A DNA stretch of 64,000 nt, taken from contig CM048591.1 in the NCBI GenBank assembly GCA_026413225.1, forward strand, positions 35,867,803 to 35,931,802, given 5' to 3'. Source of the DNA: Otis tarda. Taxonomy: Eukaryota > Chordata > Aves > Otidiformes > Otididae. Below are positions 1 through 13,500 of the stretch, piece after piece (positions within the stretch are counted from its first letter, which is position 1; each line of letters opens with the position of its first letter). Below the pieces are notes generated by a model. It was not told the DNA's origin, ran no database searches, and was given only the letters and a program-made list of their open reading frames with translations. The translations under genes and the position numbers were made by a program.

Positions 1-71
1 GTACCTTGACATTGATAAGACTAACTCAAAAATAAAATTACTGAGAAGCAGAATGCAGCATTTGTTATAGA

Positions 72-1242
72 ACATAGAATCATTTAGGTTAGAAAAGACC
101 CTTAAGATCATAGAGTCCAACTATAAACCTAACACTGCCAAGTCCAGCACTAAACCATGTCCCTAAGCACCACATCTACAGCTTTTAACTACCTCCAGGG
201 ATGGTGATGCAACCACTTCCCTGGGCAGCCTGCTCCAATGCTTGATAACTCTTTCAGTGAAGAGTTTTTTCCTAATATCCAGTCTAAACCTCCCCTGGTA
301 CAACTTGGGTCCATTTCCTCTTCTCCTGTCACTTGTTACTTGGGAGAAGAGACAGACACCCACCTCACCACAGCCTCCTTTCAAGTAGTTGTAGAGAGCT
401 ATAAGGTCTCCCCTCAGCCTCCTTTTTTCTAGGCTAAGCAACCCCCGTTCCCTCAGCCACTCCTCATAAGACTTGTTCTTTAGACCCTTCACTAGCTTTG
501 TTGCTCTTCTTTGGATGTGCTCCAGCACCTCAATGTCTTTCTTGTAGTAAGGAGTCCAAAACTGAACATAGTATTCAAGGTATGGCCTCACCAGTGCTGA
601 GTACAGGGGACAATCAGTTATCTAATCCTGCTGGCTACGCTATTCCTGATACAAGCCAGGATGCTCTCAGCCTTCTTGGCCACCTAGGCACACTGCCAGC
701 TTATACTCAGGTGGCTGTTGACCAGCACCCCCAGGTCCTTTTCCACCAAACTGCTTTCCAGCCACTCTTCCCCAAGCCTGTAGCATTACATGGGGCTGTT
801 GTGACCCAAGTGCAGGACCTAGCACTTACCCTTTTTGGACACCATAGAGTTGGTCTCGGCCCATCTATCCAGCCTGTCCAGATCCCTCTGTAGAGCCTTT
901 CCACCCTCAAGCAGACCAACACTCCTGCCCAACTTGGTGGCATCTGTAAACTCACTGAAGGTGCACTCGATCACCTTGTCCAGATCACTGATGAAGATAT
1001 TAAACAGAACTGGGCCCAATACTGAGCCCTTGTGACGGCCACCAACTGGATTTGACTCCATTCACCACAACTCTTCGGGCCTGGCCATCCAGCCAGGTTT
1101 TAACACAGTGAAGGGTACACCTGTCCAGGCTGTGAGCAGCCAGTTTCTTCAGAAGCATGCTATGGGAAATGGTGTCAAAGGCTTTGCTGAAGTCCAGGTA
1201 AACAACATCCACAGCCTTTCTCTCATCCACTGAGGAGGTCAA
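72..1242 (-). mobile_element. CR1 LINE fragment, 5'-truncated, minus strand
   Basis: Read on the minus strand this is the C-terminal reverse-transcriptase part of CR1 ORF2 followed by the 3' end. The RT motif YLDFSKAFDT lies near 1190 and [18 protein letters not shown] near 1000. The catalytic box appears as FTDATKL instead of the usual [18 protein letters not shown] and [20 protein letters not shown] follow, then the PREVV segment and the tail at 72-84. The reading frame changes at least twice (frames end near 1000, 820 and 590), so the copy is dead. It is 5'-truncated near 1242, as most CR1 copies are. Confidence 0.92.
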
Positions 1243-4223
1243 ATGTTTAAAACCCCATCACTTCTGCTGCTTTGCTTGATCCTTTGTCAGTAAAGTAAGT
1301 GGGAATTTTTCTGCCAGTCTCTGTGGTAAAAGGTCACTTATGGAAGTCAAAGTGTATTTGCTAAGAAGCTAGTTTTGCTACCTTTCTGCTAAGAAAATTT
1401 GTACTTTGCAAACATTGTAACTCCAAGACGTGGTGGCAACTAGGATCCTAGCTAATTAATCCACCCTTCTACCCTTCAGTATGTATAGAATGTATACATG
1501 CTGAAATCTGATCACAGGTGATTAAATGAGCTGGTGTAGGTCAGAGATGTGCTCAGTCAGAGATACCTGACTGGAAAAAAGCTGTAAACCCAGTGGCATA
1601 ACAGAGCCCCGTATGAGCAGAAGTGGTGTCTGAAGCTGTCTGTAGGGGTACAGTACCAGTTGTAATACAGGGTTTCCTTGTTTGCTGGCTTTCTAAAAGG
1701 CTGTGAGGATAAATGAGTTTAAAATGTTTTTAAAACTATGTAGATAGGAGGCACCATTATAAGCAGATAACAGTGAAAAATCTGTGCTCCTCAAGAGTCT
1801 CAACAACTTGCAGTTGGTACTGTGACGAAAGCCAGGAGGTTGTGCCTGTCACTGAAGGTTTTGTGCAGGCTGGTCCAGGATCTTCTCTAAACTGGAAGGT
1901 GCATTAAGACAGCTTAAGGCGAGCAAAGCGTACTTAATACATTGCAAACCGACCGCCTCTGTGTATAATTTCTGCTTGTATCTTGCCTTTGGAAACTCAT
2001 TCAAATACAGTATTCAAAACAAGAAACAACAGTATGAAAGATTCAGAATTTCTCAATAATTACTTTACCTCAGACTGACTACACTGAGCAGCTTCCAAGG
2101 CCAAGTAAGGCAGTGAAATATTTAGTAGCATTTCTGTCTCTAGGAGAGCAACTACAGGTCTGAAGGCCATGAAAGAGTACAGAGCCCCACTTATTCTTGC
2201 CCCCACCCCTCCAAGGTAAAACTGCTTCAGTATAATTGACATGTTAGTGGCATAGTTGTCTGCACAATGGACAGTAAGTCTGAACACGTGGGAAGTTAGG
2301 CTAATTATGCTCATTTACTAATTACATCAAGAGGCTACTGCTGTATTTTTATTTGTGGCTGTGATGTTTAAATTTAGACATTTGGAAATCTCACCTGGTC
2401 TGTATTTCTTGTTATTTTTTTGCTTTTATACCACCACAGAACAACTTTATGGTAAATTTTGTGTTGAATATAGGTGTTCTAAATTTAATTAGCAGATTGA
2501 CACAAATGATCATACATGCTTTGATATCCCATGCAGACTGCAAGATACTTACATCCTAAAATCCAAGATGTGTTTTAATACATGCCAGTATGGAAAATAT
2601 GGGGAGGAGGGAGGGATGGAAAAGTGTAATTTTCCCTGTAGTGTACGGTGATTGTCTTTAAAAACATTTTCCATTATGTTATTTCAAATGGAACAGAAAT
2701 TCTATGCATTTAAAAGCTTTATTTTACATGTCCCTTACATCTCATTCTGTAAAGTACACGGATACCTTTTGATGAAATGTGGTACCTCTGGGACAGAACC
2801 TGGCATAAAACAGATCAGCACCTGGCACAGAGCAGAGCAGCACCTGGCAACATAATATAAATGTTTTTAAGAAAACGGATGAAAGAAGAGGTGATGGGTT
2901 TTTCGCTGACAGAGGCAGCATAGAGCATCTGTTAGGGTTACATGTGTCATAAAATGGAAGCTGATTTGTGTATGTTACAGCAACTGAAGATTGCATCTCC
3001 TTTATACTCTGCTCTCTCCTGCAAGGTAGTAGTCTTTTGCAGGGAGGAGGTGGCAACCTCCATGTGATTTGCAGAAGCCGGAAAGTCTCTGTGTGTGTCA
3101 CAAGGACTGTATAGCGTGCCTTGTGTCAGCTGTGTACCATAAAATGGATTTAGTCCAGAGAAGATAGGAGTCAGTGAGATGGCTGTGGATGTGCAGGCAT
3201 GGAGGTGGGCCATAAGGGCTGCCTTTCCTCGTCTGTGGAAGACAGACGTGACCTCTCCAAATAGAATGAGACAGGTTTAAACGATTGCTGTGTAACTGTA
3301 CTTGACGTGAATATGCAGCTGTCCTTCTAAAAAGGCGCTCCTAGGATAGCCCTTCACCTGCATTAACCTGCTGGAAGAACCAGGTGGGGTTTTAGTACCA
3401 AGTAGTATATTCCCATGCGTACATTTCTGCACTCTAAGCTGTGAATATTACTCCTTTTATGTAGCTATGGTTTTATTTTGTAGTCGCTGTCTTAAAGGTG
3501 ATTGCCATTTTTTTTCAGATGGGACATGCCTACGATGTGATTTAGGAAGGATGAAATGTCAGCCTTGATAAAGTCTTCCCTTTATTTTTTGTGGAGGCTG
3601 CAGTATTTTTCAGACTTAGTTTGTCTCTGAAAGTAGTCCATCACATGTGCTTGTGCACATTGGAATCTACCTTGCGTGTTTCCTTTTGTGCATGGGCTAA
3701 TGCAGTGTGAAAATACTTCCATTGTGGATGGTGGGCTCGCAGAGGACTTCTGGACACTGAGGGCAGGGAGGTAACAATGGATTAACTCTCAGAAGACAAT
3801 TCAGAAAAGAATATTTTGTCATTTTCTGTATTTTTATATTAAGCAAGAAATGTAAGCAGTTCCATATTTGCATCTTCCTAATCTCTTTTTAACATTCAAG
3901 GGCTGTGGATGAGCCTTCACAGCCAGTTCATTAAGACTTCATAATATTTTTAGGAAAAGTTAATAGAGTCTAATAGAGTTATAAAACTGAACTTATTCAT
4001 TGCAATAGTTTATTCTCATATGATGTTAAAGTTACATGGGATATAACCTGTCAAAAAGCAGCAACTGAATTTGCACTGTAAGAGGAACACTTTTCTTTTC
4101 GGTGAAACCTCAGATATGTATGTAAATTGATCCACAATGGCTCAGAGCTTCAGCTGCGGTAAAAGACTGAAAGGCTGACTGTAAAAGACTAAAAAACTGC
4201 AAATAGCTGGAGATAGTAAAAGG

Positions 4224-4269
4224 TGTAAGTATTTACAATTTACAATTTTAGATGTAAGTATTTACAATT
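4224..4269 (+). repeat. Local direct duplication, 17-bp unit
   Basis: GTAAGTATTTACAATTT occurs at 4224-4240 and again at 4253-4269 with 12 bp between. This is a small intronic duplication of no evident function. Confidence 0.8.
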
Positions 4270-7200
4270 TAAAGTCATAAGTCCTTTTTACCAAGCCAAA
4301 TATTATTTTTTTTATTGTATTTTCATCTGGATTCCATAATTCAAATGAATTGTGAGGGAACATTAGCAGAAAATGACTATTTCATTATTATCTCTCAGAA
4401 ATCTCTATATCCCTCCTGGTAATAAGACACTGTTTTGTAAATTAGGTAAAAACCTAGCAAAATATTTTAATTTCCCATTGTCACAGGAGCCTTCTTAGAG
4501 CATCAGTATCTTGGATACTAGCTAGAACAATAGATACATATTATTACTGCATCTAAAGCAGAGTTTGTTGTGTTGATCCATGTTGTATTAAGATCAGTCC
4601 TGACAGCAGTCATAAGCCAGTTAGTGAAATCATTGCTGTAGTATAATTTGTTTCGAGGCGGATTTTATGGTCATTTTTCTCATTTCTTTGTTACGTCTTA
4701 GAATTTCCAAATAAGAATCAGAGAGCAGTGGGCTCAGCTCTGCTTTTGCTTAATGCAGGTGTGTTTGTGTAAATGCCTGAGCTTCAGGGGTGCTGCTGAT
4801 GAGTTGCAGTAGTGCTCAGGTCAGAGCCGAGTCCTGGGTCTCTTGTTTGTTTATGCAGGTTTTTTTTCCTTACATTTTAAAACGTACCTTGTCACTGGTA
4901 GCTGATACACATAGTGGTGGAAGGACGAAAACGATCACCTTCAGGCTTAAATGTTAATGCCCTTGAGCTGTGGCTATGCATTTGTTTTGGTAGGAAGGGG
5001 CTGCTTTTACCTCCCTGCCAGGGCAGAGTCCCCTTGCTGACCTTGCTGCATCTGCAGAAGCAGAGCTGCATCTGCTCTGGGCTGTAGCGCGGTGCAGCAT
5101 TCTCCTACGCAGTACGGTGTCAAGCTAAAGTGGGGGCTGTCCATCATTTTTTTCTTGTAACTGGATATGTTTCATCCGGTCCTAACTCATCCAGTCCCCA
5201 TTCTCTTCTCCCTTTTCATTTGCATACATCTCAGAAGCAGAAAAAGGCAGACCAAGTTTCAAGAGATCAATCAAGGGTGTCACCCAAGAAGTACCCGGAG
5301 CTTGTCTGAGCATTGCTGTTGTACTGAAGTGCTCTTCTGCTCGTGCTTTGGCACATACTGCTCTTACACAGTGAACATGAGACACGGGACAGGTATTTAA
5401 GGAAAGAGCATTCAACTTCATTGATGTCGTGCTTCTGTAAAAAAAAAGTTACAGCTTAAAGCAGATCCCAGCAATTTCTAAATGTGCTGCTATCAGACTG
5501 AATGCGGTGGATGGCTTTGGGTTGCTCTCTATGTAGTTAATAAATCAGCAACACTGCAAATGGCATAAGAAAATATACAAATAGTTTAGACTGGCACTTT
5601 GCTGTGCAGTACCAACTGCAGCCTTTTAGACATTGCAGCAATAAGAACACCAGAAATAAAACGTACCTCAGTACCAGCAAAAGCTTATAGACATAGTTCC
5701 CCGCACAAACTCCCTTTAACTTCTTGTCTTTGGCAGATAACAATTAATTCACTGATAGATTCCAGCAAATGCACTTTCAGATGCAGAAGAGACAAGTTCA
5801 CAATAGTGCAGTTTGTTCAGCTGTTAAATCCATGAATCGTATTTAAGCCATGTTTCATTCTCTTGGCCTCTAGCAGTTTCTGAGTGTTCCCAGCATTGTT
5901 GCATTTCCAGATGTTAAGGACTAGGCTGACTTTCACCCAGCAGAAGGCACGTAGACTAGTCTACATTATGTAGAGTTATAAAATATACCTTAAATGGTAT
6001 TTCATTGCTGTAAATTTACCCTGCTGTTATTTTGCCCTTTTGTTTTTGGCCTGAGTATGTCCGATTTATTTCTGCTAAACTTTAATTCATTCCTGTACTG
6101 ACAGAAAGAGATTACAACACCCCCAAAGCTTTAATAGTCTGTAAAAATCAATAGCTGATTTGCCTAACAAAGCCATGTGTAGTAGAGTCTGCTTTTCCGA
6201 TCAACATACATCGTTGCGTCACTGCTTGCATAATGCTGATCAGATATTTGGACTCCATGTGTCGTGGAGATCTTCGCAAGGTGTATACTGTGCCCTAACA
6301 CTCTTCACCTGCTATGCCTGCATGTGAAATACTCTAGTGTTTTTCAAAGTTGCTGTTTAGTGCAGGTAAGTTAGCTGGATCAGTAGCCAAGACTAAATGT
6401 GCTTCTTCTTGAGAGGTGAACATGAACTCTGCCTCCCAGCTGGTGGCTTAAACTATTGCTGCAGGAAACACAGGTTTGTGCTGAAATGGAGTAGGTGGGC
6501 TTGAGCAGTCCGATGACATGATTTAAGAAGCCATGGGATGTTTTAAGCCACCTGTCACCTGTACCCAGACTGGATCTGCTATGTGGTGAGGTATGCACGC
6601 GCCAAGTGAGGTAGTGGGAAGGAAGAGATCATTGTTTCTGCTGAACTTATAAGCAACGTGGACGGAGCAAGCATGTGTTAATGTATATAGCTGAGATAAG
6701 ATGGATTATGATCCGTAAGCATGCTGTACCTGGGCTCCAGATTAAGATGCTAGCTGGATGGATACATGGTCAGTGTTCTCTTTCCCAGTCTTTTGCTCTG
6801 TGTAGTGTCATACACCTCTGTATATGGTTTTAAGATCCACAGCTCACCTGCCTGAAAGTGCAGCAATAAAACTGAAAGCTGCAATTCTGTGTACCCAGAG
6901 GAAGCATCTTCCCCTTGAAGCTTCATAAAAATTGCTTTGGAGACATGAGAGAAGTATGAAAGTTTGAATGAATGTGTAATTTCGTGGTTTACGTTCCCCT
7001 TCTAAAATACAAAAACTTCATTTATTTATGGTAACAGAGCATGCTAGGTCAGGAGCTGGCAACTTACAGGAGCTGCTTACATTGAAGAAACACTCAGGCA
7101 GCTAGCAAATATTTTGGCACTCTGGGAAATAGAGCACAAATGTCCTCTTTCTCTGTGGCAGCACAGTGTAGGGCAGGGCTCCCACTACTGCTGTGTGGAA

Positions 7201-9786
7201 AACTCGTAAGGATTGTGGTTCTGAATGTAGATCCCTTTGCACAGGAGGAAAAAACTTGAGAGCATTTTATTGCCCGTGGGTCCACTAAGGGACTGGGTCA
7301 TGGTACTGTTGGCATCTGAAGTAGAACTATATTGGGGAAATAGGTAACATATAGGAATAGATTCTCTGCTGCTTTTCTGTACTGCAAAACAGAGATTGGC
7401 ACATCTTCTAGCTAATACAGCCACCTTTTAATGCCAGTTCCTTCTCTGTTTCTCATACTGGTGGCCTGCTAGGGACAGAGAGTGTTAAAAAAGCACACAG
7501 TGTTCTGACTGTCCTCAGCTCTCTGGTAGCTTTTGAGCTTTTGCCAGCTTCTCTTTGCCAGCTCCTGAGGCCACTCACTCTAAAATGCGAAGGTGCTGGG
7601 GTTGCGATGAGCTTGCTGGCCGAACTTAAACTTTGCAGAGAACCAGCCTCCTAAAGTGTGTGTTTGGTAAACTTGCAAAACTTCAGTAAGACGTTTAAAT
7701 GCATGAAATTTATTCTCTTGGTTATTGTGGATGCACTGCAGTATCTTAGCTGTCAGCACACCCCTGTAACTGAAGTGCATAATATTGATTTAAAATTTTG
7801 GCTGCCCTAGGGTAGGACTTACCTCATCTGTCATGGTGGGTGCCTCTATGCAGGAACTTTCCGTACAGAGATTGAGCGCAGGGCACTACTACACCTCAGC
7901 AGTTCTTCCCCTGCTCTCGCCCTGCTTTATTCACTTGCCGGCGGACAGCCTCCAACGTGATGCAGTGGCATTGCAGCAGAGGCTCTGCAGTAACTCCTGT
8001 CAGTGCAGAAGCCTGCGGCGTGCTTTTGTATCATGCGCTAGTGCTGAATGTGAATGACTGCCCCGTGGTGCTGGAGTTGCAGGAGTTCTGCAGTGTGGTC
8101 CTTGCGACCAGGCAGAAAGCAAAGTGCTAGATCAGATTGGTCAAAGAAAGGATTGATCCCGACACCCTCTGCTTTGACAGTTTTAGCTGAAAATGGAAAA
8201 AAAAAAAAGGCAAATTAGGGATTGAGTCTAAATGAGTAGAGTAAGAACATGGGGCAGGTACACACTGAGCATTTCTTACACAGCAACAGAGCTGGAGGTT
8301 CGATCCTGACCTCTTTTTTGTCCTTCTTGGAGAGAAGCAGTTCCACTGAGACATTTTGCTTTGGCTCCAGACTATCACTGGTGTTACTGGAGATCCTATC
8401 CCGTGACAAATTTCCTTCATGATTTGACAAGCTTTAACAATGGCCATTGTTAGTTCCTATGTCTTGTGTAGGTCACATCTGTAGCCAGTTTTCCTGGCTT
8501 TCTGACCTGCCTTCAGGCTGTTAGTGGAGCTCTTAAGAGGGCTGTGGGCCCTACTACTAGCAGCCATTGAGGATTAGCAAGGCCAAGCTATTGTATATAT
8601 ATAAAGGGTATTTAGAAGATGCTTTGTGAGAGATGAAGGCAAGCCTTTTAGAGTCCAGTCCTAGCCTTCCTTTCACTCGTTGAGTTTCCAAAATTCAGAT
8701 AACTTCCTGATACTCAAGTAGTGCACTTCATTGCTAACATTCTGCATCCAACAGCAGAGTCCAGGGAACTTTTAAGGGAGGATGAAAACAGCCAGCCTGT
8801 GGCTGATGTGGTAGAATAGGCCAGCGAACAGAGATTTCTAGCATGGAGAAAGTTATTTCAGTGCTATCAGGGGTAAAGTATATTATTTCCTGATTAAATG
8901 TATCTGCTTAGTGACAGAAGATAAAAAGGAAAAGATAATCTCAGGCTTGTCTGGCAGATGCTTACCTTAGCTACATCATGAACATTTCTTTCAGATATGC
9001 TGTTATTGGCAAGCAGTAGCAGGTGCAAATTAATGCTCACAATTTTCCCATGTGGTAGGCAAGTGTATTTCTTCATTTTGCCAAGGAGAAAGCAAAGCTT
9101 CAATGGCATGATCAAAGTCTCAGTGTAAACAGGAGACAAACAATTAAGTTTGCTGGAGATTCTTGTATGTCTCAGTTTTTCCCTTTTGTCTTTCATGCTA
9201 TCTTCATGATTTCTTCTTACAGCTTCTGTGGTAACAACGGAGTCACTGTGCTCCTCAGTTCTACAAGCGAAGGATCTTCTGCTGATGAGCTCCAGCTGGC
9301 ATTGGGGATGGCCCTTGTAGCCATCCCTGCTGAAGATGAGAAATTTACAAATGAAATGTAAATAGGAATTACTGTATCTTAAATATATCTTAAGTTGGGA
9401 TCCTATTTTCATTTTACTATTGAAGTGTCTTGTTCTGCATTCTCATGCCGTGTCCTGTTGGCTGTCCCTGTTTTGCACAAAGTGTTTACAAGTTAAAAGA
9501 AAAGTAGAATAAAATTAAAAGAATTTTAAATGCAAGGGAAAGGATGATAAGCTTTCCTGTCTTGTGAAATCTTTTGTGTTTAATGACAGTGTGAGTTTTG
9601 CTCAGTTTGTCTAAAAAAATGAGTGCAATGTAAGTATAAGTCTACTCAGACACTTCTGGCTTGTAGTGAGATTTATCACATCTGTTGAATTTCCTGAAGC
9701 TTTCCAAGACTAATGATAATTGGATCATTTGGCTTGTGAATCAAGACTTCCCTCATTTAGATGGCTATTCTGGAAAAGCTTGAGCA

Positions 9787-10462
9787 CTCTTGGGAGTGCT
9801 GGTGGACGAGAAGCTCAACATGAGCCGGCAATGCACCCTTGCGGCCCAGAAGGCCAACCGCATCCTGGGCTGCATCAAGAGGAGCGTGGCCAGCAGGTCG
9901 AGGGAGGTGATTCTCCCCCTCTACTTTGTCCTGGTGAGACCCCACCTGGAGTACTGTGTCCAGTTCTGGAGCCCCCAACATAAGAAGGACATGGACCAGT
10001 TGAAGAAGGTCCAGAGGAGGGCCTCGAAGATGATAAGAGGGCTGGAGCACCTTTCCTATGAGGACAGGCTGAGAGAGTTGGGGCTGTTCAGCCTGGAGAA
10101 GAGGAGGCTCTGGGGAGACCTGATAGCGGTCTTCCAGTACCTCAAGGGGGCCTACAAGAAAACTCTTAGCAGGGACAAACTCTTTAGCAGGGCCTATTGT
10201 GATAGGACGAGGGGTAGTGGTTTTAAAATAGAAGGAGGTAGATTTACATTGGATATTAGGAAAAAAATTTTTACAATGTGAGTTGTAGAACACTGGCACA
10301 AGTTGCCCAGAGAGGTGATGGAAGCCCCATCCCTGGAAACGTTCAAGGCCAGGCTGGATGAGGCTCTGTGCAACCTGATCTAGTCGGGGATGTCCCTGCT
10401 ACTTGGAGGGGGGTTGGACTAGATGACCTTTGAAGGTCCCTTCCAACTCTAACCATTCTATG
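9787..10462 (+). mobile_element. CR1 LINE fragment, 3' end, plus strand
   Basis: The C-terminal ORF2 region is open from 9790 to 10281: [51 protein letters not shown], then RFTLDIRKK. The [21 protein letters not shown]-like segment and the terminal ATTCTATG (10455-10462) follow. At 163 codons it is one of the longest open CR1 frames in the window, so this copy is among the younger ones. It is 5'-truncated and lacks the RT catalytic core. Confidence 0.93.
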
Positions 10463-10531
10463 GTGGTGGTTGGACTGGATGATCTTTTAGGTCTTTTCCA
10501 ATCTTGATAATTCTGTGATTCTGTGATTCTA
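10463..10531 (+). mobile_element. Second CR1 3' tail directly abutting the first
   Basis: Immediately after the first CR1 terminus comes another 3' end: TGGTTGGACTGGATGATCTT, then TTCCAATCTTGATA and three copies of an ATTCTGTG-type octamer. Its sequence differs from the first tail, so it is a separate CR1 subfamily end, about 70 bp long. Confidence 0.8.
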
Positions 10532-13500
10532 TAAGATCGCTCTACTTCAGTGGAAATCAGGTGTTAATTTCCTTACCAGTACAGGATAAGGTACTGTCGA
10601 CCAACACTGGTATTTTCTACAGCCTCTTAACATTTCTGAAGATAACCTACCTCCAGACAAATCTGGAAAAAGTCCTTCTTTTCTTTTGTATTCTGATGTC
10701 AGTTGGAAAAATACAGCTAATTTATGCATGCTTTTGAGATGGGTTTTTTCTTTTAGTCCCTATTCTGATTTATCTGAAGTCACCAGAAAATCTCCACTCT
10801 TGCTTACTGTTATTGCTGAGAGTGTGATTTGCCACAAGGAAGTGTGCTTCATTATCTGCAGAGAACTAGGGCCATGACCATAAACTTGAATTGCAGATGT
10901 CACATATTTTCTGTGGTAACAAATTCTGATATCGTAAATGCCAAACTGTGCAGGTTCAAACAGACAGAGAAATTATCCTGCAAGTGGCTGTTTTTTGTTA
11001 CTCTAGCATGTGAAGTGACAGAAAGAATAAAAAACCCCCTTGATTAGAGACTGTGCTTTTTATAAATGTTCTTTTTCAAATGTTTTCTCCTTCTGAAAAG
11101 CCTGCAGTGTTGGCAAACCTTCACCATGTGTACAGAGACTTCTTCCCATTAAAATGTGTATTTCTCACTACTTTCTTTTGGAAGTCAGCTCTGTCTTGTG
11201 TTTTTGTAAAGCTAACAAAGCATCGCAGCACTTCAGAGCATGTTTGAAAATCTTTAACAAACTTAAAGATACTTCTATCACTGTGCTTCCAGAACAGGAA
11301 CACTTACAGTGACAGGTAAAATGGCAAAAAATGCATGGAAGAACTGTAGAAACCTGTGGAACTGATACGAGGCTATCAGGAATGAGAAATCAACAAAGTG
11401 ACTTGCATTTAACAAGCATGAAGTACAGAGAGCATTATTTTTCTCCATCGTGAATTTGTAAGTGGCATTCATTACTGTTTCATGTAGCACTCATGTTAAT
11501 AAAATTTTTATTCCTTCCACCCTGCCCACGGTGTGGCAATTTGATGGCCCTGCAGTGTCAGCATCCTTCCTTTTAGGGGTGGGGAGTTACACCATGGAAA
11601 CTGAACTGGGTGGTGAACATCATGCAAGGACGATCTCCAAAGTATCTGAATGGGCAAGCCAGTCTAGCATGGCGGTAGTGATAAAAAGTATAAAGAAGTA
11701 GATCAGAGTTTGAGTAAAAATGTTGCTGTGCTTCGTATTTGGAGCTATGAAGACGTGCCATGAAGAGACTGTTACTTTTTCAGTCTTACTGTGCTGTTGA
11801 CTGCTTTGCAAACATGTCATTCCGTTTGCATCACAGGCAAAGGCAGTGTATTGTGGTAGTAATCTATTCAAAGCTGGGTTTCCCCCCCCCTATATAGAAG
11901 CAAAGCTGCCTTCTATACATGCTGCCAGACTAGTATTTAATGAAATTAATAGAGCTGCAGACTCAGGTAACTGCTATTGTAGTTTAATGCTGATGTTGGT
12001 TGGGCAGTGGCATATCACACTGTGCAAGGCTTTCCACTAGCTGTTGTTGGAACTGTGAATTGTTTGGAAGGCACTAGGTACGACCCAGTGTGATAGTACT
12101 GAAGAACATCATTCTCATGGAATAGCTATCTAATGCATGTTTGATTTAGATTAATATCTTGTGAGAAGTGAGAGATGATAGCATTACATTCATGTTGTCA
12201 TTAGTTAGTGGACTGCTGTACGGGATACTGTACAAGTGTATTCATCAGTGTATTCTGTAAAAAGCAACTGGAATTTTCAGCATATTTGTAGTGACTGCAC
12301 AAGCACTTTTTTTTGTCCTGTAAAACATGCTGCATCATGACACAGCAACAGAAAAAAAAAAGGTTAATTGCACAACTATATGAAACATTAAACAAATGGC
12401 TCCATAACTAAGACCTAATAAGTTTTGTTGTTTCACATTAAGTCCATCTACCAAGTCATACTCCTGTCCTATGGCTTATATTTCAGATCCTGTCATCATT
12501 TACCAAAATCTGCCTTTAAAAAATTATATGTCAGGAAAAAAAAAGGTTTATTTTTTCCCTTAAGTGTAGGATTCATGCCGCTTTTGTTGTCCCTATTAAA
12601 ACCACTCTAACTAGCAGATGTTGTTAATATTCTACCTGAGTGGAAATGGGATTGTTATAAAATTGGAACTTGTTCTGAGGCAGATAGCACGTGTTTCCAG
12701 TCATATAAAATATGGAGATCCCAACTGTAAAACATCACATTGTTAGGTGTAGAAAAGGTTTGTGTATTTTTGATGCACAAAAATGTTTTCTTGATGTTTT
12801 TCCCCCACCCAGAAAAATGTTTGTTGAATCTGTTATTTTTCATGAAAGTATATTGATATTTTAATGATAATTTTATTGTAAAGGCTTTTTGGAGGCAAGA
12901 TGGAATAGGTAATCAAAATCAGAAAGAGGAGGCACAATTACAACATAACTAAATAATGTTGGATGTGGAATTAGATTAGGTCTTGATCCTTCCATGTGAC
13001 TGGACCAGGAGGAGATGTAGTATGACCTTTTTTAAAGGTAGCTTAAAGGGCCTGATTTTCATTCTGTTTTAAAGCAAGAACCAAAATGTTGAAAGCTCGA
13101 CTAAAATGACATGGCAAAGGAGACTTTTGTTTTCTGGCTAGCTGTGGCTATTAGCTGGCAATGTTTGTGACTGCTTCTGAACCTTCAGCAGGAGAGCAGA
13201 TCCTCAGACGATGTAAGCTGGCATAGCTTCATGAGTTACAGTAATCAAATCTGACAGTCTTAGAGAATGGTGGAGCAGTAGCCTTAATGAAATGCTTTAA
13301 CAGTTGATTTGGAGGATGGATAAAAATGAAATTAAGAATGTATCTAAATTTAGTTGATATAGTGATGACATAGATGTGGGCTCTGTTGCAAGTGCTTAGG
13401 CTGCCTTTCTCAAGCCCACTGCTCCTACCCGACCACTTTAGATTATGGCCTTGCAAAGGGGGCTTAATATCCTCTCTGAGTAGATTTCCCCCTTCTGCCT

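Noticed and set aside
163-1242. Reverse-transcriptase-like ORFs as possible host genes
   Set aside because: They are frames of one decayed CR1 element; the same applies to ORFs at 9790-10281, 25527-26270 and 32154-33892.
5934-5950. CCAGCAGAAGGCAC as a second CTCF motif
   Set aside because: It misses the strongly preferred G/T in the core and lies in plain intronic sequence.
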